A DNA stretch of 35,509 nt, from contig JBBKWJ010000219.1 of NCBI GenBank assembly GCA_037968895.1, forward strand, positions 1 through 35,509. Reading direction: 5' to 3'. Position numbers and translations under genes: made by a program. Below the pieces are notes generated by a model. That model was not told the DNA's origin. It worked only from the letters and a program-made list of their open reading frames with translations, and made no database searches. Positions within the stretch are counted from its first letter, which is position 1; every line of letters begins with the position of its first letter. This DNA comes from JBBKWJ01 sp037968895. Lineage in GTDB: Bacteria; Actinomycetota; Acidimicrobiia; Acidimicrobiales; SZUA-35. Shown piece after piece: positions 23,375 to 29,898 of this stretch.

Positions 23375-24808
23375 CTAACCGAGTACGCCGTCGAAACGTT
23401 GCTTACTAGAAGACAACGACAGCTGAACGGGAACGGGGTACTTTCCGGTGAAACAGGCGTTGCAATAGCCTGAGTCGCGGTTGAGCGCTTTCATCATCCG
23501 GTCGACTGACAAGTAGCCAATGCTGTCGGCACCGATGTGTTGGCCAATGGATTCGACGTCGAGTTGGTGACCGATGAGTTCGTCGTAGGTCCCCATGTCG
23601 ACGCCGAAGAAACAAGGGTGAGCGATAGGCGGACACGTGATTCTGACGTGCACCTCTTTGGCGCCAGCATCTCGCATCATCTTCACAAGAGGGCCCGAGG
23701 TCGTGCCGCGCACAATGGAATCATCGACCATGACGACCCGCTTGCCACGGATATTTTCGTCGAGCGTGTTGAACTTGAGTTTCACACCTTGGCGACGGAG
23801 CGAGTCGGTTGGCTCGATGAAGGTTCGGCCGATGTATCGGTTTTTGACGAAGCCTTCGTTGTACGGAATGCCGGAGAAGTTTGCGTAGCCAATTGCGGCT
23901 GGCATTGAAGAGTCGGGAACTGGGATGACGACATCGGCCTCGACGGCATGCTCTCTGGCGAGTTCTTCGCCGAGACGCTGGCGAACCTGATGGATGCTCA
24001 GGTTGTCCCACTCGGCGTCGGGGCGGGAGAAGTAGATGTGTTCGAACGTGCAGCGGGCTTGCGTTTCCTTTGGCGGAATCGCCTGGAACGTGCGGGCAAC
24101 CTGGCCCTGCAACACCACGATCTCGCCTGGTTTGATTTCGCGTGTCTGCTCGCAGCCCATGGTTCGAAGGGCTCCGGTCTCAGAAGCGATGGCGTGGCCC
24201 CCGCCTGGCAACTTACCGAACGACAGCGGCCGGAATCCCCATGGATCACGAGTGGCGATCACCTTTGTCGAACAGATGATGACGAGCGAGAACGCGCCCT
24301 CCCACTGGGGCATGACGTTGGCCAAACGCTCTTCCCACGTCGCACCTTCGGTTGCAGCCAACATGAGCGCAAGGACCTCAGAGTCTGAAGATGACTGGAG
24401 ACCGGCGCCACGCTTCAGCAGCTTCGATCTGAGCTGGTCGGCGTTCACTAGGTTGCCGTTGTGTGCTACCCCGAGCGGGCCGTGCATTGTTTCAACCAGG
24501 TACGGCTGGACGTTTCGCTCGCTGCTTGCGCCCGTTGTCGAATAGCGGTTGTGACCGATTGCGAGTGCGCCGACGAGCGGATCGAGCGTGCCTGAGTCGA
24601 AGACCTGGTTGACGAGTCCCTGATCTTTATGCACTCGTACGGCACGACCGTCCGAAGCGGCAATGCCAGCCGCCTCTTGGCCACGGTGCTGAAGGGCATA
24701 TAGCCCGAAGAAGGCGAGGCGCGCGGCATCGTCATTCGCTGAAGAGATTCCAACAACGCCGCACTCCTCCTTTGGATGATCGAGGTCGAGGACGTTGTCG
24801 CTGGTCAC
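23375..24808 (-). CDS. purF: Amidophosphoribosyltransferase
   Basis: Catalyses the first committed step: PRPP and glutamine to phosphoribosylamine. It is 477 residues long from GTG 24808. The nucleophilic Cys is residue 16 in EECGVVGISS, so a 15-residue propeptide must be removed, as in the Bacillus-type enzyme. The PRPP loop is VVMVDDSIVRGTTS. HPCFFGVD and YCNACFTGKYPV carry Cys placed as in iron-sulfur-containing PurF, so a 4Fe-4S cluster is likely. AGGAG lies 8 nt before the GTG, which overlaps the purC stop (GTGA). The reading open to 24937 shadows purC. Confidence 0.97.
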   Translation of the reverse strand: MTSDNVLDLDHPKEECGVVGISSANDDAARLAFFGLYALQHRGQEAAGIAASDGRAVRVHKDQGLVNQVFDSGTLDPLVGALAIGHNRYSTTGASSERNVQPYLVETMHGPLGVAHNGNLVNADQLRSKLLKRGAGLQSSSDSEVLALMLAATEGATWEERLANVMPQWEGAFSLVIICSTKVIATRDPWGFRPLSFGKLPGGGHAIASETGALRTMGCEQTREIKPGEIVVLQGQVARTFQAIPPKETQARCTFEHIYFSRPDAEWDNLSIHQVRQRLGEELAREHAVEADVVIPVPDSSMPAAIGYANFSGIPYNEGFVKNRYIGRTFIEPTDSLRRQGVKLKFNTLDENIRGKRVVMVDDSIVRGTTSGPLVKMMRDAGAKEVHVRITCPPIAHPCFFGVDMGTYDELIGHQLDVESIGQHIGADSIGYLSVDRMMKALNRDSGYCNACFTGKYPVPVQLSLSSSKQRFDGVLG

Positions 24809-25749
24809 GGTGAGGACTCCTGAAGGCTGGCAACTGCAGCCACAATTCGTTGATCGATCGGCGTGTCGCCCGGAACGAATTGTTGTCCGGTTAACCGTTC
24901 GAAAAAGGACACATAACGTTGGCTTGTCGTGAGCCACACTTCATCGGGGAGCACAGGCGGTGTGCCTTCGCCCTTATAACCAACCTCGAGGAGGGCTAGT
25001 CGGACGGGCTCCTTGTCGAAACTTTCGGGCACCAGACCAGCCGCCAATCGAGCATCGAGGGTTGATGCTTCCCAGAAGCGGGACGAGTCCGGCGTGTGCA
25101 TTTCGTCGATGATCAACAGTTCGCCGTTCGAGTCGAGGCCGAACTCATACTTCGTGTCGGCCAGGACAAACCCAGCCTCGGCGGCAAGTTGCGTGCCTCG
25201 TTCGAAAAGGCGGAGGGCGATGTCTTGGATCTGCTTCCAAAGCTCGGGCTCGACCAGTCCCTGGTCGGCGACCGCGGCGATCGAGATTGGTTCGTCATGC
25301 GCTCCGTCTTGCGCCTTCGTGGTTGGCGTGATGATTGGCTCAGGCAGCGGGCCGTGTGGAACCAAACCGTCAGGCAGCGTGTGGCCATAGAGCACTCGCT
25401 CACCCGCGAGGTAGCGGGGCAGAACCGCGGTGGAGGTGCTCCCGGTGAGCCGGCCCCGCACGACTACCTCGACGGGAAGTGGCGTGGCGTTGATGGCGAC
25501 GAGCGCATTTGGGTCGGGGAGGCTGATGACATGATTTGGCACGATGTCGGCCGTTTTTTCAAACCACCAAGCTGCGACTTGATTGAGCACTTGCCCCTTG
25601 TGCGGCACGAGGCCGATCACGCTATCAAACGCACTCAACCGGTCGGTAGTGACCAACAGTCGGTGTCCAGACGGCAGTTGCCAAGATTCGCGAACCTTGC
25701 CAGTCGAGTGACCGGGCAGGTCTAAAGAAACTCGCGCGAGCGTTCCCAC
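24805..25749 (-). CDS. purC: SAICAR synthetase
   Basis: Ligates CAIR and aspartate to SAICAR. About 314 residues. The N-terminal HSTGKVRESWQLPSGHRLL binds ATP. VVVRGRLTGS, IITPTTKAQDGAHDEPIS and VLADTKYEFGL are typical blocks. IIDEMHTPDSSRFW is the conserved Asp-bearing C-terminal motif. The start is uncertain: GTG 25749 and GTG 25758 are both possible, with no good Shine-Dalgarno. The reading open to 25905 has no family resemblance before that point. It is the first gene of the five-gene purine operon. The shared purine element lies about 50-58 nt upstream. Confidence 0.94.
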   Translation of the reverse strand: MGTLARVSLDLPGHSTGKVRESWQLPSGHRLLVTTDRLSAFDSVIGLVPHKGQVLNQVAAWWFEKTADIVPNHVISLPDPNALVAINATPLPVEVVVRGRLTGSTSTAVLPRYLAGERVLYGHTLPDGLVPHGPLPEPIITPTTKAQDGAHDEPISIAAVADQGLVEPELWKQIQDIALRLFERGTQLAAEAGFVLADTKYEFGLDSNGELLIIDEMHTPDSSRFWEASTLDARLAAGLVPESFDKEPVRLALLEVGYKGEGTPPVLPDEVWLTTSQRYVSFFERLTGQQFVPGDTPIDQRIVAAVASLQESSP

Positions 25750-25806
25750 AACAACCACTCGAACAGGATGGCTTCGCCCTTCACTTGTCCCGCGCCGATC
25801 GCGTTG

Positions 25807-25823
25807 ATTCAACAAAAAGTTGG
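25807..25823 (-). promoter_or_regulatory. Palindromic element upstream of purC, shared with purSL
   Basis: The plus-strand bases are ATTCAACAAAAAGTTGG. The inner CAAC-AAAAA-GTTG is an inverted repeat. It matches the element before purSL (32756-32773) at every position apart from one missing base. It lies 49-58 nt upstream of the candidate purC starts. Confidence 0.5.
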
Positions 25824-25902
25824 CAGGTCGCGTGAGGCAACGACCGCGGACAGCGCGAGAACGTTCCAAGGCTGGACGGAAACGAGTGTCATACCCTTTC
25901 GT

Positions 25903-25908
25903 CATACT
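25903..25908 (+). promoter_or_regulatory. -10 box for a leaderless transcript (unknown gene at 25915)
   Basis: CATACT, 6 nt before the ATG at 25915, with no Shine-Dalgarno. It is part of a GTCATAC direct repeat (25888-25894 and 25901-25907; 13-bp period). Confidence 0.45.
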
Positions 25909-25914
25909 GAGCGG

Positions 25915-26367
25915 ATGATGAAATTCTTGGTTTCGACCAACGATCTACAAGGCAAGGAGCGGGGCGACTTCAATTGGGTGCCGCCAGGCGAGCTCGTAGC
26001 CCGTTACGGCATCATTTGTGACGCCGAGAAGCCAGACGGCACGGGGTGCGGGTGTGGCCGCTCCTTTGGTGGCCTGGTCACCAATCGGTCGACAACAACG
26101 GCCAAGGTCATGGAGCTTCCAATTGATGAAGCCGGCTGGCGGTCCGAGGTACATCGCATGCTGCAAGAGACCGACTGGGCGAGAGGATTGAGCCTCAATG
26201 AACTCGCCGACTACATCGACTGGATGACGAGCCGCGACCTCCACGCAATTCAGGAGCTGCCCATCGGCACCATCCTCGGGCGGCGGGCGTGGAACGAAGA
26301 CGGTAAACCATGTGTCGACGACCTGCTCCTGCGGTTCAGGCCAGAGGCGAATTCCTGGCTCGACTAG
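25915..26367 (+). CDS. Conserved actinobacterial protein of unknown function
   Basis: 150 residues, no signal peptide or membrane segment. It starts MMKFLVSTNDLQGKERGDF and has GELVARYGIICDAE, then GTGCGCGRSFGGLVTNRSTTTAKV. Three Cys (near 35, 45 and 47) could bind a metal. The C-terminal half is helical and acidic, ending DLLLRFRPEANSWLD. The N-terminal KxLVxT...QG...GEL...CGCGR pattern is reminiscent of small uncharacterised actinobacterial proteins, a recollection not checked here. Two adjacent ATGs at 25915 and 25918 could both serve. It is divergent from purC, so the two share a promoter region of about 160 bp. Confidence 0.75.
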   Translation: MMKFLVSTNDLQGKERGDFNWVPPGELVARYGIICDAEKPDGTGCGCGRSFGGLVTNRSTTTAKVMELPIDEAGWRSEVHRMLQETDWARGLSLNELADYIDWMTSRDLHAIQELPIGTILGRRAWNEDGKPCVDDLLLRFRPEANSWLD

Positions 26368-26394
26368 TCCAACTACAACTGCCAAGATGGCGCC

Positions 26395-27513
26395 ATGTTG
26401 AACCGGCTCGATGACTATCCAATCCATCAGACTCCGGAGCCAATCGCTCATCTGGCCACGACCGACCGAAACGCCTACGACCGCACGTGGTTCAATGGCT
26501 ACTCCCAGAATGGATCGCAGTTCTTCGGCATCGGCATGGCTATCTATCCTCACCGAGGCGTGATGGATTGTGCGTTCAGCACCGTCGAAGAAGGCGGAAG
26601 GCAACACTCGTTCTTTGGGTCGCGCCGTGCCCCTCTCGAACGAACTGACATGCAGGTTGGCCCGTTCCGCATGGAAATCATCGAGCCGTTACGACGGACG
26701 CGTGTGATTCTCGACGACAACGAGTCTGGGGTCAGCTGCGACCTCACGTTCTCTGCTCGCACCTCGGCAATCGAAGAGGCCAGACAGACTCTCTGGCATG
26801 GCGGCCGACGCACTATGGACGCAACCCGATTCGACCAGTTTGGCCGTTGGACCGGAACGGTCAGCCATCCAGACGGCGATTTCACAGTCGCCGAGTGGCA
26901 TGGCACCAAAGATCGGTCATGGGGTATTCGTGGGGTCGGCGAACCCGAAACAGGAGGCGCTCCTCGAACCGGACGCGGCATCTTCTTCCTCTGGGCTCCC
27001 CTGATCTGGGACGACCACGTGTCGCACGCCATCTTCTTCGATGGACCAAACGGTGAGGCCCTTGTGCGCGAGGGCATCGAGGCACCCCTATTTCCAGCCG
27101 AAGACGACATCCCAGAATCACTGGAGTCGACCGATACCCGGATGATGACCGCTGCTCATCGAGTCACATACCGCCCTGGTACGCGTCTCGCTTCTTCAGC
27201 TGAGATCGACCTCGTTCGATCTAACGGCGATGTGCGCACCATCACGCTCAACCCCGGATTGCGTTTCCACATGAAGGGTCTCGGATACCTCCATCGCGAG
27301 TGGGGTCAGGGTTTCTGGAAGGGCGAGCTCGCAATGGGTGGCGAATCGTTCGACCCAGGCGCTCTTGACCTTCTGGCTCCAGATTCCGTCCACGTCCAAC
27401 AGGTCGTCCGTGCGACAGACGGAACCAAGTCAGGCGTCGGTGTTCTCGAGCAGCTCTGCCTCGGCCCGTACGCTCCGTCCGGATTCACCGGCGCCCTCGA
27501 CGGCGCCAAATAG
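26395..27513 (+). CDS. Uncharacterised beta-rich protein, possibly AttH/CrtC-like
   Basis: 372 residues, no signal peptide. The sequence is rich in Trp, Phe and Gly with alternating strand-like stretches: DRTWFNGYSQNGSQFFGIGMAIYPHR, HGTKDRSWGIRGVG, FFLWAPLIWDDHVSHAIFFDGPNGE, GYLHREWGQGFWKGELAMGGESFD. WHGxKDRSWG..R and the closing HREWGxG pattern resemble the lipocalin-like AttH/hydroxyneurosporene synthase fold. This is a visual impression only. ATG 26395 has no Shine-Dalgarno; CAAGAT lies 6 nt upstream. It starts 27 nt after the preceding unknown gene and converges on purK. Confidence 0.75.
   Translation: MLNRLDDYPIHQTPEPIAHLATTDRNAYDRTWFNGYSQNGSQFFGIGMAIYPHRGVMDCAFSTVEEGGRQHSFFGSRRAPLERTDMQVGPFRMEIIEPLRRTRVILDDNESGVSCDLTFSARTSAIEEARQTLWHGGRRTMDATRFDQFGRWTGTVSHPDGDFTVAEWHGTKDRSWGIRGVGEPETGGAPRTGRGIFFLWAPLIWDDHVSHAIFFDGPNGEALVREGIEAPLFPAEDDIPESLESTDTRMMTAAHRVTYRPGTRLASSAEIDLVRSNGDVRTITLNPGLRFHMKGLGYLHREWGQGFWKGELAMGGESFDPGALDLLAPDSVHVQQVVRATDGTKSGVGVLEQLCLGPYAPSGFTGALDGAK
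27490..27507 (+). terminator. Weak hairpin at the end of the 372-residue gene
   Basis: GGCGCC, loop CTCGAC, GGCGCC, ending just before the TAG stop. There is no U-tract. The 59-nt spacer to the convergent purK stop also holds a run of nine C (27524-27532). A terminator role is only possible. Confidence 0.2.
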
Positions 27514-27572
27514 CTCCTCCGTACCCCCCCCCACCGGGACCAGTTCGCAGATTTTGGCGGATTTCGGGGGAT

Positions 27573-28637
27573 TTAGCCTCGGAGGCGGGTGGCGTGGCCC
27601 ATCTTGCGACCGGGGCGCGCCTCAGCCTTTCCGTAGAGGTGCACCATCCAATCGCCGCTGGCCAACATGTCGGCTACTGAATCGGTCGAGTCGCCAATCA
27701 GGTTGCGCATCTCGGCATCGCGGTGGCGACTGGTGGCCCCTAATGGCAACCCGGCGACAGCTCTGATGTGCTGTTCGAACTGGGAGCACGCGCAGGCGGC
27801 CTCGGTCCAGTGGCCCGAGTTGTGCACCCGAGGAGCGAATTCGTTGACAATCACGTCGCCATCACCCACCACGAAGAACTCGACCCCGATGACGCCCACA
27901 TAATTGAGCCCCTCGAGGAGTCGCTTCGTGCATTCGACTGCGGCCGCGATTGTTGCCTCGCTCACGAGCGATGGAACCACCGATTCGGCCAGGATTCCAT
28001 CGACATGGGTGTTGCGAGCCGGATCGTAGAAGACACAGTCTCCAGATACCGACCGAGCACCGATAACTGAGATCTCGCAGTCGAAGTCGACGAAGCCTTC
28101 GGCGACTGCAGGAACCGAGCCCAGTTCGTCGAAAGCAGTGTCTGGCACCGCACCCGAAATTCGGAGCTGCCCTTTGCCGTCGTAGCCAAAGCGCCGCGTC
28201 TTGATGATCGCCGAGCCGCCGAGTTCCGCGACCGCCGCGACGAGTTCGGCTTGCGATCCAACGTCGATGAACGGCGCAGTGCCCACTCCAAGGTCACGAA
28301 TGAAACGCTTCTCGACTACACGATCCTGGGAGACAAGCAACGCCTCGGGCGTGGGGCGGAGCGGCACGGCATCGCCGAGTTGGCGAAGGTGCTCCACCGA
28401 GACGTTCTCGAACTCATAGGTGATCACATCGGACATCGATGCGAGCGTGCCAAGTGCGTCCTGATCGTCGAAGGACGCGATGAGATGTTGATTGCTCACC
28501 TGCGCCGCAGGAGCCAGCGGATCGGGGTCGAGTACAACGATTTTAAAGCCGAGCCGAGCCGCCGCCATTGCCAACATGCGGCCAAGCTGGCCCCCACCCA
28601 CGATCCCGATCGTGTCGCCAGGTCCGAGTGCGATCAT
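27573..28637 (-). CDS. purK: N5-carboxyaminoimidazole ribonucleotide synthase
   Basis: 354-residue ATP-grasp enzyme that carboxylates AIR to N5-CAIR with ATP and bicarbonate. GIVGGGQLGRMLAMAAARLG is the N-terminal signature. DVITYEFENV, IIKTRRFGYDGKGQ and VNEFAPRVHNSGHWT follow. The ATG overlaps the purE stop by one base (TGATG), so the two are coupled. It is the last gene of the purSL operon. Confidence 0.96.
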   Translation of the reverse strand: MIALGPGDTIGIVGGGQLGRMLAMAAARLGFKIVVLDPDPLAPAAQVSNQHLIASFDDQDALGTLASMSDVITYEFENVSVEHLRQLGDAVPLRPTPEALLVSQDRVVEKRFIRDLGVGTAPFIDVGSQAELVAAVAELGGSAIIKTRRFGYDGKGQLRISGAVPDTAFDELGSVPAVAEGFVDFDCEISVIGARSVSGDCVFYDPARNTHVDGILAESVVPSLVSEATIAAAVECTKRLLEGLNYVGVIGVEFFVVGDGDVIVNEFAPRVHNSGHWTEAACACSQFEQHIRAVAGLPLGATSRHRDAEMRNLIGDSTDSVADMLASGDWMVHLYGKAEARPGRKMGHATRLRG

Positions 28638-29146
28638 CAGACGAAGTCGATGGGACGTTCGGCGATTGCCAACGTCTGCGCCGCTCGATAGGCATCGAGG
28701 CGAACGGCCAAGGCCTCGTCGCTGAGAGCAAGAACTGCAGCGGCGAGGAGGGCCGCGTTGATAGCGCCTGCCTTGCCAATGGCAAGGGTGCCGACCGGGA
28801 TGCCAGCCGGCATCTGCACGATCGAAAGCAGACTGTCTTGGCCAGATAGCGCCTTTGATTGCACTGGAACGCCAAAGACGGGAAGCGAGGTCATCGCTGC
28901 CGTCATGCCGGGAAGATGGGCAGCGCCGCCCGCGCCCGCGATGATCACTTTGATTCCGGCCGCCTTCGCGCCCCGAGCAAATGCTGTCATTCGGTCTGGG
29001 GTTCGATGGGCCGAGACGATACGAGTGTCGTGGTCGACGCCGAGCGCATCGAGCGTATCGGCGGCGTGCTTCATGGTGTCCCAGTCTGACTGGCTTCCCA
29101 TGATGATCGCGACCGTTGCGACTGGCGTGCCTTCATCGTTGCTCAT
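28637..29146 (-). CDS. purE: N5-CAIR mutase, class I
   Basis: 169 residues; converts N5-CAIR from PurK into CAIR for PurC. IIMGSQSDWDTMKHAAD binds the phosphate. VSAHRTPDRM holds the catalytic His, and AGAGGAAHLPGMTAAMT is the class I signature. The presence of purK next to it agrees with class I. Its ATG overlaps the purQ stop by 4 nt (ATGA). Confidence 0.97.
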   Translation of the reverse strand: MSNDEGTPVATVAIIMGSQSDWDTMKHAADTLDALGVDHDTRIVSAHRTPDRMTAFARGAKAAGIKVIIAGAGGAAHLPGMTAAMTSLPVFGVPVQSKALSGQDSLLSIVQMPAGIPVGTLAIGKAGAINAALLAAAVLALSDEALAVRLDAYRAAQTLAIAERPIDFV

Positions 29147-29898
29147 GCGCTAACCAACGCGGAGATCCCCGCTTTGAAGAGCGGCAGGCAATTGCCGAGA
29201 TTGTCACGCCCACGAAGCGGATTTTGCCGGTCGAGCACATGGTTTTCTGGGTGCGGCATTAGCCCGAGGATCATGCCAGTCGGGTCACACACGCCAGCAA
29301 CATCTCCGGGCGAACCGTTTGGGTTGGTTGGGTAGTTGAGGTCGGCTGGGTCGCCATTTGCGGTTACATACCGCAATGCAACTTGGTCGTTGGCCTCAAG
29401 GGCCGCGAGGTCGTCAGAGATGAATCGGCCCTCGCCATGGGCCACTGGGCAACGCAGCGGTTCAGCAAGGTCTCTTGTCCAGATTGAACGGCTCGAACAG
29501 GCATCGAGTGTTACCCAGCGACATTCGAACTGGTGGCGTTCATTCTGGGTGAGCACCGCGGCCGCACCGTCGCCAGGAAGCAGCCCGGCTCGAACAAGGG
29601 CCTGGAACCCGTTGCAGACGCCGAACATCGGGATTCCGCGATCGCGGGCTTCAAGAAGCTGATCGCCGAACCAGCTGGCAAGGTCGAGCCCAAAGAGTCG
29701 TCCCGCGCCAAGCGCATCGCCGTACGAGAAACCGCCTGGCAGGGCAAGTACGTCGTATGAGCTCAGTGCACGCTCGCCCGATCGGAGTGCCGTGAGGGGG
29801 ACAGACTCCGCTTCGGCACCAGCAAGGTTGAATGCGAGAGCGAGGTCGGCATCGCGATTGGTGCCAAGGGCGACGGGGATGAGCACGCGGGGTTTCAC
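29143..29898 (-). CDS. purQ: FGAM synthase, glutaminase subunit
   Basis: 251 residues; a class I glutamine amidotransferase supplying ammonia to PurL. The nucleophilic Cys is in PMFGVCNGFQAL, and His-Glu are in LMPHPENH. LALPGGFSYGDALGAGR is the oxyanion-side motif. The start is GTG 29898, overlapping the purSL stop by 4 nt (GTGA). Confidence 0.96.
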   Translation of the reverse strand: MKPRVLIPVALGTNRDADLALAFNLAGAEAESVPLTALRSGERALSSYDVLALPGGFSYGDALGAGRLFGLDLASWFGDQLLEARDRGIPMFGVCNGFQALVRAGLLPGDGAAAVLTQNERHQFECRWVTLDACSSRSIWTRDLAEPLRCPVAHGEGRFISDDLAALEANDQVALRYVTANGDPADLNYPTNPNGSPGDVAGVCDPTGMILGLMPHPENHVLDRQNPLRGRDNLGNCLPLFKAGISALVSA

